Source: Smithella sp. UBA2180
GTDB lineage: Bacteria; Desulfobacterota; Syntrophia; Syntrophales; Smithellaceae
Reading direction: 5' to 3'
Assembly (NCBI GenBank): GCA_002327415.1
Contig: DCVU01000006.1
Coordinates: forward strand, 27,464 to 34,573
DNA: 7,110 bases
Shown: positions 1-6,218 of the stretch, piece by piece
How positions within the stretch are numbered: position 1 is the stretch's first letter
Layout of the letters: every line of letters begins with the position of its first letter
The notes under the pieces: model-generated
What the model was told of the DNA's origin: nothing
Databases searched by the model: none
The model's input: only the letters and a program-made list of their open reading frames with translations
Translations under genes and position numbers: made by a program

Positions 1-7
1 TTTTCAT
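1..7 (-). CDS. Start of a downstream gene in the thioredoxin operon (partial)
   Basis: On the minus strand an ATG at 7-5 followed by AAA lies six bases after an AGGAG ribosome binding site (14-18). That site overlaps the TAG stop codon (17-19) of the thioredoxin-fold gene. This spacing is typical of translational coupling within an operon, so a second gene probably begins here and runs off the window. Only Met-Lys can be read, so its product is unknown. TlpA/ResA-like genes are often followed by a CcdA/DsbD-type electron carrier or another redox gene, but nothing here shows that. Confidence 0.5.
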
Positions 8-16
8 GGAATACTC

Positions 17-589
17 CTACTTTAATCCTGATGATTTAACAATTTGTTCGAGAAAAACCTTATTGTCTCCCAAGGCTCCCAGCTTGGAATAAATAACTTC
101 CGCTTTGTCACCTTTTAATTTCACTACAATAAAATAAGGAGTCCTTACCTGTCCTATAGTTTTGTGCAGTTTAAAATCTCCGTCCGGAATCAAAGGGAAT
201 GCTATCTTGTATTTATTTTTAAAAATATCTGTTTCAAAAAGAGAATTGTTTATCCCTATCCCGATAATTTTTATTCTATTCCTTAAAGAGGGATTGCTTT
301 CGATTAATGTATATAAATTGTTAACATTAGGGGCCTCTCCCTGACAGTATGGACAATACATGCTGAATATTTCTATAATCACTACATCAGCTTTGACCTG
401 CTGGATTTTGAATATTCCGCTGCCGGATAACCCAAGATACTTGAGATCAACAGGGTTGCTGGATTTTAACAATTCAAGTTCCGGAAAAATACCTCCTACT
501 TGTGGCGGACTAATTTCAGCAGTGCTAATTACTTTTGCCATAAATAACAACAATATAACTATAGCTAAACTTGATATTTTTCTTTTCAT
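17..589 (-). CDS. Secreted thioredoxin-fold (TlpA/redoxin-like) protein
   Basis: This 190-residue protein probably carries out thiol-disulfide exchange outside the cytoplasm. It has an N-terminal signal sequence: basic MKRK, a hydrophobic stretch at about 7-22, and a likely cleavage after A24 (STA|E). A compact thioredoxin-like domain follows. The active site is C79-P80-Y81-C82, preceded by a strand ending in IEIFSMY. A T150-P151 pair before the strand YFIVV matches the conserved cis-proline loop. The CPYC dipeptide and the FSMYCPYC context resemble TlpA-like redoxins more than DsbA, and no DsbA helical insertion is visible. The ATG at 589 is supported by AAGGGG (596-601) with a six-base gap. 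The stop overlaps the ribosome binding site of another gene, so it is likely the first gene of an operon. The substrate could be cytochrome c apoproteins or periplasmic thiols; the sequence does not decide this. Confidence 0.85.
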   Translation of the reverse strand: MKRKISSLAIVILLLFMAKVISTAEISPPQVGGIFPELELLKSSNPVDLKYLGLSGSGIFKIQQVKADVVIIEIFSMYCPYCQGEAPNVNNLYTLIESNPSLRNRIKIIGIGINNSLFETDIFKNKYKIAFPLIPDGDFKLHKTIGQVRTPYFIVVKLKGDKAEVIYSKLGALGDNKVFLEQIVKSSGLK

Positions 590-711
590 AATCTACCCCT
601 TCCACTGATTTTATACAGCAATTTCCTCTTGTGTTTTTAATAGCATTTTTTGGTAAAAGTATTAAGCACAATAATATCTTTACCCCAGATTACTCAATAG
701 AGAGACAATTT

Positions 712-728
712 CTATTGCGTAGCAATAG
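712..728. repeat. Perfect 7-bp inverted repeat in the IS1380 leader
   Basis: CTATTGC and GCAATAG flank a GTA loop. The stem can be extended at its base by G-T and T-A pairs (709-731). It lies about 90 bases upstream of the transposase start. It could be a transposase-related structure or a hairpin that limits read-through transcription into the element. There is no T-tract after it, so a terminator is unlikely. Confidence 0.5.
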
Positions 729-819
729 GGAATTGATTAGAAAAGGCGAAGTAAATTAGAGATATCGGCAGGCGAGCATTGAGAGGGATCTGTGTAAGAT
801 TTTTTTTGGGGGAGTGGTG

Positions 820-1243
820 ATGGACTTTGAGATAGGATTTACGGACAAAGACATCACCCCGTGTGGTGGTATGGCATTAATGAAGAAGATGCTGGAACAC
901 TGTAACCTTGACGCATTCATTTCGACATTAGGACTTCCTGAACCGGAATCTAATCGTGGATATAAGCCGGAGGAAATCATCAAGAGCTTTTTAGTGAGTG
1001 TGTGGTGCGGGGCAAATCGCTTCATGCATACGGAAGTCACCCGCCAGGATGCTGTGATCCGGAAGATCTTTGGATGGAACCGGATATGCGGACAAGACAC
1101 CTATAAGCGTTTCTTCGGTAAATTTACGCAGGAGAAGAACCAAAAGGTATTTACATTGATGTATCAGTGGTTTTTCCGGAATTTACGATTTGACAATTAT
1201 ACTTTGGACTTGGATTCATCAGTTCTAACCCGCTACGGAGATT
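820..1243 (+). pseudogene. IS1380-family transposase, N-terminal fragment
   Basis: The frame encodes about 141 residues that resemble the N-terminal third of IS1380-type DDE transposases (usually well over 400 residues). Recognisable parts are an opening strand ending in a C-G-G-M element (residues 15-18), the segment GYKPEEIIKSFLVSVWCGANRF (split here as residues 48-57 and 58-68), and the end LDLDSSVLTRYG. In this family the D of D-x-D-S is the first catalytic aspartate (D132 here). The other catalytic residues would lie downstream and are missing. The ATG at 820 is preferred over the GTG codons at 814 and 817, because GGGGGAG (808-814) sits five bases upstream. Reading stops at a TGA (1243-1245). 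Just beyond it the frame reads Lys-Gly-Ala, which resembles the family's Gln-x-Gly-Ala continuation, so the TGA may be a nonsense change close to the truncation point. It is inactive as it stands. Confidence 0.75.
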
Positions 1244-2166
1244 GAAAAGGAGCGCCATTCGTTGCGGTAGAGATTGTTCATCAGCGGAACAACTTTGGGA
1301 TTGTCTAATCTTTGATAACCAAACCATTGGCGAACATGTGTCCAGTTTTTTTGTTCGATATCTGCATTATCGTCTTTGCGATAGGCCCTACTGCGAGTAA
1401 AGCTTACGGGTTGTTTACGGTCAGTGAAATGGCGGAACAGATGATAGTTGAGGAATTCGCCGCCATTGTCGGAATCAAAGCCCAGGAGTGGAAACGGGAG
1501 CATTTTTTCTACATCTTTGATTTGTTCCAGGACTCCTTTTTCTCCTTTGCCCCAGGCAGCCCTTTGTTCAGTCCATCCCGTGGCGATATCGACGAAATCA
1601 ATGGTGTAGGCAAACATGCCCTTAAGGGAATCACCGCAATGAGCGACGGTGTCGTCTTCAAGAAAACCCGGTCGTTATTCATCCCTCTGGTTGGTGTTAA
1701 TGGGTATTTGTTTTCTCGGGAGCGTTCCCGGCTTGGTCGTTGATTTCCCCCTTTTTTGATATTGGATACGGACAGGTTTTAAAATCCTGTCGATGGTTGC
1801 CGGAGATATGGCCAGTAAATCTCTGGTTACTTCTTCCGCAAGCTGACCGAAATGATCGTTGTATTTAGGCAACCACACGGGCAAGATGGCTTTGAGTCTT
1901 TTGGAACAGGGAAGATTCGCTGTCAGCCATATTTGCTTGAGGGGCCGAATGATTACATCTTTATTATAAACAACCGGTTTACCCCGCTTCCTCGACTTTT
2001 GTTTCGTAAACCGCTTATAACCTCTAAAACGCCGGATCGCATGCTTCCTGTGATAACCACAAACGGCGCAACATTCATCGATGATAATAGTCTTTTCCTG
2101 ACGGGATGCTTCCTTATAACGTTTATGAAGGGCTTCAAAATACTCCTGTTTGGACTTTGGACTCAT
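1225..2166 (-). pseudogene. Integrase catalytic-region transposase, nonsense-interrupted and 3'-truncated
   Basis: Two open segments in one frame (2166-1675 and 1674-1225) are separated only by a TAA at 1677-1675. The first 163 codons give a basic DNA-binding region with a likely helix-turn-helix at about 10-45 (ECCAVCGYHRKHAIRRFRG). They continue to the linker KPVRIQYQKRGKSTTKPGT. After the TAA the frame continues without a shift into an rve-type catalytic domain. This has a D in EDDTVAH (codon 172), a D in FDSDNGGEF (codon 233) and an E in NADIEQKNW (codon 271), so the DDE triad is intact. The final codons (SFSISVAG) no longer look like the family and come from the neighbouring fragment, so a C-terminal tail is lost. 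The ATG at 2166 has GGAGG at 2174-2178 with a seven-base gap. Full-length function is not possible without stop-codon readthrough and the missing tail. Confidence 0.75.
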
Positions 2167-2267
2167 ACGTATACCTCCGTTTCCGAATCTTTCTTCGGTA
2201 ACATCGATTTATGAGGCAACGTTCCTTTTTTATCTACTCCTTCGGTAACATTTTATTTGAGGCAATT
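1249..2267 (-). mobile_element. Integrase-type (rve/DDE) insertion sequence remnant, 3' end lost
   Basis: This is a minus-strand insertion sequence of the kind found repeatedly in deltaproteobacterial genomes, related to elements left in the ISNCY group. The family assignment is from memory of the protein pattern. The outer end at about 2265 keeps the leader, two direct repeats and a strong ribosome binding site. The inner end stops abruptly at about 1249-1256, where it abuts the IS1380 fragment. Without its second terminus it cannot move, and its transposase frame is interrupted by a stop codon. Confidence 0.65.
2193..2265. repeat. Pair of 26-27 bp direct repeats at the outer IS end
   Basis: Copy one (2193-2219) and copy two (2240-2265) share CTTCGGTAACAT followed by an AT-rich segment and TGAGGCAA. 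They start 47 bases apart. Differences are confined to the middle, where the copies also differ by one base in length. They lie between the transposase start and the presumed element terminus. Their most likely role is as repeated transposase-binding sites at the left end of the element. They are too few and unevenly placed for a CRISPR array. Confidence 0.7.
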
Positions 2268-2363
2268 CGTACCGCAAAATCTCCATAGACAAACTAAATT
2301 TTTCCTTTATAATGCAGGTGAATTTTTTATTGAAGTAAGCAATCAAGCATTGTGCCCAGAAAA

Positions 2364-2392
2364 TTGTTGCATGTTATGGCCAGTTTTATGAG
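2364..2392 (+). promoter_or_regulatory. Candidate sigma-70 promoter for the lipoprotein gene
   Basis: TTGTTG (2364-2369) and TATGAG (2387-2392) are separated by 17 bases, which would give a leader of roughly 40 bases before the ATG at 2438. Each box matches the consensus only partly (four of six), so this is a weak prediction. The rest of the 2266-2437 gap between the IS remnant and the gene shows nothing else I can identify. Confidence 0.3.
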
Positions 2393-2437
2393 CATGGTTA
2401 CAACAAAAATCAGCATTAAAACTTAGGAGAACAGTAT

Positions 2438-2779
2438 ATGATGAAGATGACTCGAAATGTTGCTACGTTAATTATTATACTTACCACGGTGTTCTTTTTT
2501 TTGGGATGCGCTGGAGGTTCAAAAGAACTGCTCAACGAAAATTATAAAAAAATGAATAACGAAAATATTCTTCGTTATTACTACAGCCTCAATGATGAAA
2601 TTGAACGTCAGGAAAAACAATCGAGTCCGCAATTCGGTATCGGAATTGGAAGTTTCGGCCACGGAGTCGGGGGAGGAGCCAGCGTAGGCACGGGAAGTTC
2701 AGGGTATACAGCTGATGACTTAAGAGCTCGCAGAATCGATGTCCGCTTGGAACTAAAAAGAAGGGGCTTGAATCCATAA
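2438..2779 (+). CDS. Small glycine-rich lipoprotein, function unknown
   Basis: This 113-residue protein begins with a type II signal peptide: MMKMTR, a hydrophobic core at 8-22, and a lipobox-like F-L-G-C with C24 as the probable lipidated cysteine. The mature part has a helical, charged segment (about 29-61, including NILRYYYSLNDEIERQ). A glycine/serine-rich stretch of about 25 residues follows (67-90, alternating G-I-G, G-V-G-G-G, G-T-G). A short charged C-terminal helix ends it (DDLRARRIDVRLELKRRG). The segments around the glycine-rich centre resemble small lipoproteins I associate with Deltaproteobacteria, but no function is known to me. TAGGAGA (2424-2430) supports the ATG at 2438; the adjacent ATG at 2441 is an alternative. 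It is probably anchored to a membrane. The gene stands alone and ends 25 bases before a hairpin terminator. Confidence 0.8.
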   Translation: MMKMTRNVATLIIILTTVFFFLGCAGGSKELLNENYKKMNNENILRYYYSLNDEIERQEKQSSPQFGIGIGSFGHGVGGGASVGTGSSGYTADDLRARRIDVRLELKRRGLNP

Positions 2780-2804
2780 ATACAGATTTAAATTATAAAA
2801 CCAT

Positions 2805-2840
2805 TAAAGGGGCTGCAGATATAAGTCTGCAACCCCTTTA
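2805..2840. terminator. Bidirectional hairpin terminator between the lipoprotein gene and the tRNA cluster
   Basis: TAAAGGGG (2805-2812) pairs with CCCCTTTA (2833-2840), and TGCAGA (2814-2819) pairs with TCTGCA (2826-2831). There is one C-A mismatch and a six-base loop. On the plus strand the stem runs into TTTATTTA; on the minus strand it is followed by the looser TTTAATGGTTTTAT. It lies 25 bases after the lipoprotein stop and five bases beyond the mature 3' end of tRNA-Arg. It therefore probably ends both converging transcripts. Confidence 0.8.
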
Positions 2841-2845
2841 TTTAC

Positions 2846-2922
2846 TGGTGCGCCCAGCAGGATTCGAACCTGCGACATCCGGATTCGTAGTCCGACGCTC
2901 TATCCAGCTGAGCCATGGGCGC
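2846..2922 (-). tRNA. tRNA-Arg(ACG)
   Basis: The 77-base minus-strand gene folds as a standard cloverleaf. The acceptor GCGCCCA pairs with TGGGCGC, the D arm contains GCTCAGCTGGATAGAGC, and the T arm contains GGTTCGAATCC. The anticodon loop CTACGAA gives anticodon ACG, which reads CGN arginine codons after deamination of A34 to inosine by TadA. The discriminator is A and the CCA end is encoded (TGG at 2846-2848 on the plus strand). It is the last gene of the tRNA cluster, just before the shared terminator. Confidence 0.95.
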
Positions 2923-2994
2923 AAAATGTGCTGAAAAAAATTTAGACAGCCGCTAATAACACATTAACGACAGCAATACAATTTTTCAAAAAAC

Positions 2995-3089
2995 TGGCGG
3001 AGAGAGCGGGATTTGAACCCGCGGTACACCTTTAAAGGGCGTACAATCGCTTAGCAGGCGATCGCTTTCGGCCACTCAGCCATCTCTCC
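2995..3089 (-). tRNA. tRNA-Ser(GCT)
   Basis: The 95-base gene has the long variable arm of class II tRNAs (about 3028-3048, a stem enclosing a TTTAAAG loop). The acceptor GGAGAGA pairs with TCTCTCC. The anticodon loop CTGCTAA gives GCT, which reads AGC/AGU serine codons. The discriminator is G and CCA is encoded. SerRS recognises the variable arm, and that synthetase is encoded just upstream. A 72-base AT-rich spacer separates it from tRNA-Arg. Confidence 0.95.
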
Positions 3090-3143
3090 GTTTTATATTT
3101 AGCCGATATTTTATTTTTTGAATCCTTAACGGATTTCACAATT

Positions 3144-3229
3144 TGGCGGAGGGAGCAGGATTCGAACCCGCGAACCTTTCGGTCAACGGTTTTCAAGACC
3201 GCCGCCATCGACCACTCGGCCATCCCTCC
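3144..3229 (-). tRNA. tRNA-Ser(TGA)
   Basis: The 86-base gene has acceptor GGAGGGA pairing with TCCCTCC, a G discriminator and an encoded CCA. The anticodon loop TTGAAAA gives TGA, which reads UCN serine codons. The variable arm is long and GC-containing (TTGACCGAAAGGTTCG region), as expected for a class II tRNA. Its 5' end lies 29 bases after the serS stop codon, directly downstream of a promoter-like sequence. A 54-base AT-rich spacer separates it from tRNA-Ser(GCT). Confidence 0.95.
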
Positions 3230-3233
3230 ATTT

Positions 3234-3262
3234 ATAATATTTTATCCTTCAAATAACCTCAA
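3234..3262 (-). promoter_or_regulatory. Candidate promoter for the tRNA cluster, overlapping the serS stop
   Basis: On the minus strand TTGAGG (3262-3257) and TATTAT (3239-3234) are exactly 17 bases apart, matching four and five of six consensus bases. The -35 box overlaps the serS TGA codon. The expected start, about seven bases after the -10 box, would fall at or just inside the 5' end of tRNA-Ser(TGA) (3229). The tRNA would then have little or no 5' leader. The AT-rich context makes a chance match possible. Confidence 0.5.
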
Positions 3263-4533
3263 GGAGTAATTCGCTCTAGACCTCTCATATAAGGACGCAG
3301 AGCTTCCGGTATGATAACACTGCCGTCAGCCTGCTGATAATTCTCCAGTATAGCTACAACCGTACGGCCAACAGCTAGGCCGGAACCGTTTAACGTATGA
3401 ACAAAATCTATTTTGCCGCTATCTGCCCTGCGAAAACGGATCGAGGCGCGGCGCGCCTGAAAATCTTCAAAATTACTGCACGAAGAAATTTCCCGATATG
3501 TATTTTGTCCAGGCATCCAGGCTTCCACATCGTAAGTCTTGGCCGAAGAAAACCCCAGATCAGCCGTACAAAGGCAAATGGTGCGATAGGCAATTTCCAG
3601 TTTTTCCAGAACCTCTTCCGCATTAGCGGTCAGCTTTTCCAACTCATCATAAGAAGTTTCCGGTTTAGAAAACTTCACCATTTCCACTTTATTAAATTGA
3701 TGCTGACGGATCAATCCCCGAGTATCCTTACCGTAGGATCCGGCTTCCGACCGGAAACAGGGAGAATAAGCAACCAAATAAATAGGCAGCTTATCTTCTT
3801 CCAGGATTTCTTCGCGGTAAATATTGGTTACAGGAACTTCCGCCGTCGGGATCAGATAATATTCCATTCCTTCAATTTTAAAAAGATCTTCCTTAAATTT
3901 CGGCAACTGACCGGTGCCGGTCATGCTTTCCGCATTAACCATAAAAGGCGTTAACACTTCCGTATAACCGTGCTTTTCCACATGCAAGTCGAGCATGAAG
4001 CTGACCAGCGCTCTCTCCATGGCAGCACCCGCCCCGCGATAAACCGTAAAACGCGCGCCCGTAATTTTTGCTCCACGCGCAAAATCAAGGATATTTAAAC
4101 TTTCGCCAAGTTCAAAATGTTGTTTGGGTTCAAAGCTGAAAACAGGCTTTTCCCCCCAACTGCGAATAAGCGGATTATCTTCGGAACTCTGGCCCTGCGG
4201 AACAGATTCATGCTGAATATTCGGCACGATCATGACAAAAACATTAAGTTCTTCTTCCGTCACACGCAGAGTTTCATCATATTCTTTTATTTTTGCCGAT
4301 ACCTCGCTCATCTTTTCAATAAGCTCGGAAGCGTCAGCTTTCTTTTTTTTCAATTCGCCGACTTGCCTGGAAACACTGTTGCGCTCATTGCGGAGAGCTT
4401 CCACAGACTGTAAAATATCCCGTCTTTTTGCGTCCAAAGCAAGGAAACGGTCAAAATCAATTTTTTGACCTCGTTCATTCATCTTCTGGCGGACAAAATC
4501 GATGTTTTGTCTTAAATATTTAATATCTAACAT
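3259..4533 (-). CDS. serS: Seryl-tRNA synthetase
   Basis: SerRS attaches serine to tRNA-Ser (and tRNA-Sec where present) using ATP in the cytoplasm. The 424-residue length is standard for the bacterial enzyme. Residues 1 to about 105 form the long antiparallel coiled-coil arm that grips the tRNA variable arm, rich in K/E heptads ([18 protein letters not shown]). The class II catalytic core follows. It has TAEVP (230-234) for serine recognition, motif 2 with F260-R-S-E and GLIRQHQF (273-280), and motif 3 [16 protein letters not shown] (383-398) with R390. All expected catalytic elements are present. The ATG at 4533 has TTAAAGG (4541-4547) about seven bases upstream, and [10 protein letters not shown] is the usual family start. 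Two of its substrate tRNAs follow directly on the same strand. A promoter candidate lies in the 101-base gap behind murJ. Confidence 0.98.
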   Translation of the reverse strand: MLDIKYLRQNIDFVRQKMNERGQKIDFDRFLALDAKRRDILQSVEALRNERNSVSRQVGELKKKKADASELIEKMSEVSAKIKEYDETLRVTEEELNVFVMIVPNIQHESVPQGQSSEDNPLIRSWGEKPVFSFEPKQHFELGESLNILDFARGAKITGARFTVYRGAGAAMERALVSFMLDLHVEKHGYTEVLTPFMVNAESMTGTGQLPKFKEDLFKIEGMEYYLIPTAEVPVTNIYREEILEEDKLPIYLVAYSPCFRSEAGSYGKDTRGLIRQHQFNKVEMVKFSKPETSYDELEKLTANAEEVLEKLEIAYRTICLCTADLGFSSAKTYDVEAWMPGQNTYREISSCSNFEDFQARRASIRFRRADSGKIDFVHTLNGSGLAVGRTVVAILENYQQADGSVIIPEALRPYMRGLERITP

Positions 4534-4582
4534 ATTATAACCTTTAAGCCTTTTGCTCGCTTTTACCGGCCAAAGGCGGGAA

Positions 4583-4611
4583 TTTCTATCATTTTAGGGT
4601 TTTGAAGTCAA
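4583..4611 (-). promoter_or_regulatory. Candidate promoter for serS
   Basis: On the minus strand TTGACT (4611-4606, five of six consensus) is followed after 17 bases by TAGAAA (4588-4583, four of six). Transcription would start near 4576, giving a leader of about 43 bases before the serS ATG. It would allow serS and the tRNAs to be expressed independently of murJ. No T-box or other leader structure is visible in so short a leader. Confidence 0.45.
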
Positions 4612-4634
4612 TGATTTTGTCGGAAGAAACAATG

Positions 4635-6218
4635 TTATGGACTGGTTAGTCTCCTTTTGACCATATTGACGAGGGCATGAATTTCCTGACTTTTCAGCAA
4701 GTAGGCCGAGATAAAGAATACGCCGGCTCCCGCAAAAATGGCGGTGATCAGATAAATCAATCTTGTTTTAAATCCGGCGGAAGTATCCCACGGCATAAAA
4801 TAATCAATCAGCAGGATTGCGCCGACCATAACGACAGCCGATAAGATAATTTTAAAAATAGATATATAAAAGGAACGGTCGAGAAATTTCCCGATTCTTT
4901 TTCTGAGGACAAAAGATAAGATAAAGACATTAACAATGGCGGCAAGTGAATTGGCCAGAGCCAGACCTTTGTGTTTCATAGAATACATGAGAGCCAGACT
5001 AACGATCAGATTGATGACAAAAGAAATGATGGCGGCCCTCATCGGCCACTTGGCATCCTGCAGTGAATAAAACGATTGAACAAAAACACGGACAATGGAA
5101 AAGGCCCATAAGCCCATAGCATAAAAGAACAGTGCTTGACTGGTATAAATAGCTGCCTGCACGTTAAAAGCACCGCGTTGAAACAAAACGGAGATAATCG
5201 GCAGGTTCAATGCCATTAAAGCGAACGTTGCCGGAACAGTCAAGAAAAGCATCAAACGCAGCGAAAAAGAAATACTGGATTTTAATTCATCCATATTACC
5301 TGCGGCAACATGTCTCGAAAAGCTCGGCAGTGACGCCGTTCCTATGGCAATGGCAAAAACACCCAGTGGCAATTCCATTATCCGGTCGGCATAAAAAAGA
5401 TACGTAACGCTGCCGCCCGGCAGCATTGAAGCCAGAATAGTTCCAACGAAAACATTGATCGTAGTTATTCCCGCGCCTAGAACCGCCGGAACCATTAAAA
5501 GACCTATTTGCTTCAGTCCCGGATGACGAAAATTAAAGCGAATCTTTAATTTAATGCCACATTTTCGTAAAAAAGGCCATTGCAGGGAAAGTTGCAACAC
5601 ACCGCCAATCATGACTCCCACGGCCAGCGCCGTAATCGGTTCGGCAAAAAAAGACCGTAATCCCAACGCCGCCGCTATAATAGAGATATTCCACATGACA
5701 GGAGATAAAGCCGGAGAGGCAAAACGCCGGAACGAATTTAGAATTCCCATACACAAGGCTCCTAATGAGACAACAAATATATAGGGGAACATCAGGCGGT
5801 TGAGAAGAACTGCCAGCGCGAATTGTTTTGGCTGAGAAATAAAACCCGGCGCCATAAGTCCAACAATCAATGGTGAAAAAATAATTCCCAGAACCGATAC
5901 AAAAGTTAAGATAATAGAAAGGATGGTAAATGCGTTATAAACCAGTTCGAGAGCTTCATCTTTAGTTTTCTTTTGTAAATATTCCGTAAAAACGGGAATA
6001 AAAGAAGCGGTAAGCGATCCTTCGCCAAGCAGTCGGCTTAAGGTATTGGGAATACGATAAGCCACCCAGAAGGCATCACTCATCCAATTGGCGCCGAATA
6101 AAGCGGCAATGACTGTATCGCGCAGCAGACCAAAAACACGACTGACCATTGTCGCCGCACCTACAATTCCGGCTGCTTTGGCCACTTTGGAATTTTCTGA
6201 ATTATTTTTCTGTTTCAT
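4635..6218 (-). CDS. murJ: Lipid II flippase MurJ
   Basis: MurJ (MviN) is the MOP-superfamily inner-membrane protein that moves lipid-linked peptidoglycan precursor to the outer face. The 527 residues give about 14 hydrophobic helices, as expected. The opening signature is clear: SRVFGLLRD (26-34), SDAF (47-50), RIPN (55-58), GEGSLTASFIPVF (65-77). With a nine-residue offset from E. coli MurJ, R27, R33, D48 and R279 (in YADRIMELP) correspond to R18, R24, D39 and R270. The position matching E. coli R52 is S61, followed by R62; this is the one unusual residue in the cavity motif. The ATG at 6218 is the natural start before KQKNNSENSK. Its ribosome binding site, AAGGACAG (6231-6238), is about 12 bases away and suboptimal. 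The 56-base gap behind yggU shows no convincing promoter, so it is probably read from upstream. Confidence 0.97.
   Translation of the reverse strand: MKQKNNSENSKVAKAAGIVGAATMVSRVFGLLRDTVIAALFGANWMSDAFWVAYRIPNTLSRLLGEGSLTASFIPVFTEYLQKKTKDEALELVYNAFTILSIILTFVSVLGIIFSPLIVGLMAPGFISQPKQFALAVLLNRLMFPYIFVVSLGALCMGILNSFRRFASPALSPVMWNISIIAAALGLRSFFAEPITALAVGVMIGGVLQLSLQWPFLRKCGIKLKIRFNFRHPGLKQIGLLMVPAVLGAGITTINVFVGTILASMLPGGSVTYLFYADRIMELPLGVFAIAIGTASLPSFSRHVAAGNMDELKSSISFSLRLMLFLTVPATFALMALNLPIISVLFQRGAFNVQAAIYTSQALFFYAMGLWAFSIVRVFVQSFYSLQDAKWPMRAAIISFVINLIVSLALMYSMKHKGLALANSLAAIVNVFILSFVLRKRIGKFLDRSFYISIFKIILSAVVMVGAILLIDYFMPWDTSAGFKTRLIYLITAIFAGAGVFFISAYLLKSQEIHALVNMVKRRLTSP

Larger units (their letters stand above)
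683..1252 (+). mobile_element. IS1380-family insertion sequence remnant (5' part only)
   Basis: This stretch holds the leader and the first third of an IS1380-type transposase gene. The right two-thirds of the element are absent; sequence after about 1252 belongs to a different, oppositely oriented transposase. The left boundary is uncertain. A CCCC start at 683 would fit the CC-initial ends I associate with this family, but the partner inverted repeat is lost and no target duplication can be tested. The leader contains a hairpin at 712-728. Confidence 0.55.

Noticed and set aside
756..1100. Open minus-strand frame of about 114 codons opposite the IS1380 fragment
   Set aside because: It lies antisense to a recognisable transposase frame, lacks a clear ribosome binding site and resembles no family.
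1312..2214. Long plus-strand open frames (1312-1743 and 1852-2214)
   Set aside because: They are antisense to the integrase-type transposase, whose catalytic motifs read clearly on the minus strand. Their translations show no family features.
2193..2265. Possible CRISPR array from repeated 26-27 bp units
   Set aside because: There are only two copies and a short spacer of about 20 bases, they sit in an IS end, and no cas gene is present.
3121..3135. Small inverted repeat AATCC-TTAAC-GGATT between the two tRNA-Ser genes as a terminator
   Set aside because: The stem is only five pairs and has no T-tract on the transcribed (minus) side. It more likely reflects chance in a short AT-rich spacer.
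3032..3223. Minus-strand open frame of 63 codons across the two tRNA-Ser genes
   Set aside because: It is made almost entirely of tRNA sequence, which gives familiar but spurious peptides (such as MAEWSMAAVLKT).
3397..3954. Plus-strand open frame of about 185 codons inside serS
   Set aside because: serS is complete and convincing on the other strand. The frame has a biased, low-information composition typical of an antisense shadow.
4566..4580. GC-rich imperfect hairpin (CCGGCC-AAA-GGCGG) between murJ and serS as a murJ terminator
   Set aside because: The stem needs a bulge, is short and is followed by TAAAAG rather than a T-tract on the minus strand. It also lies downstream of the candidate serS start, where a terminator would be counterproductive.
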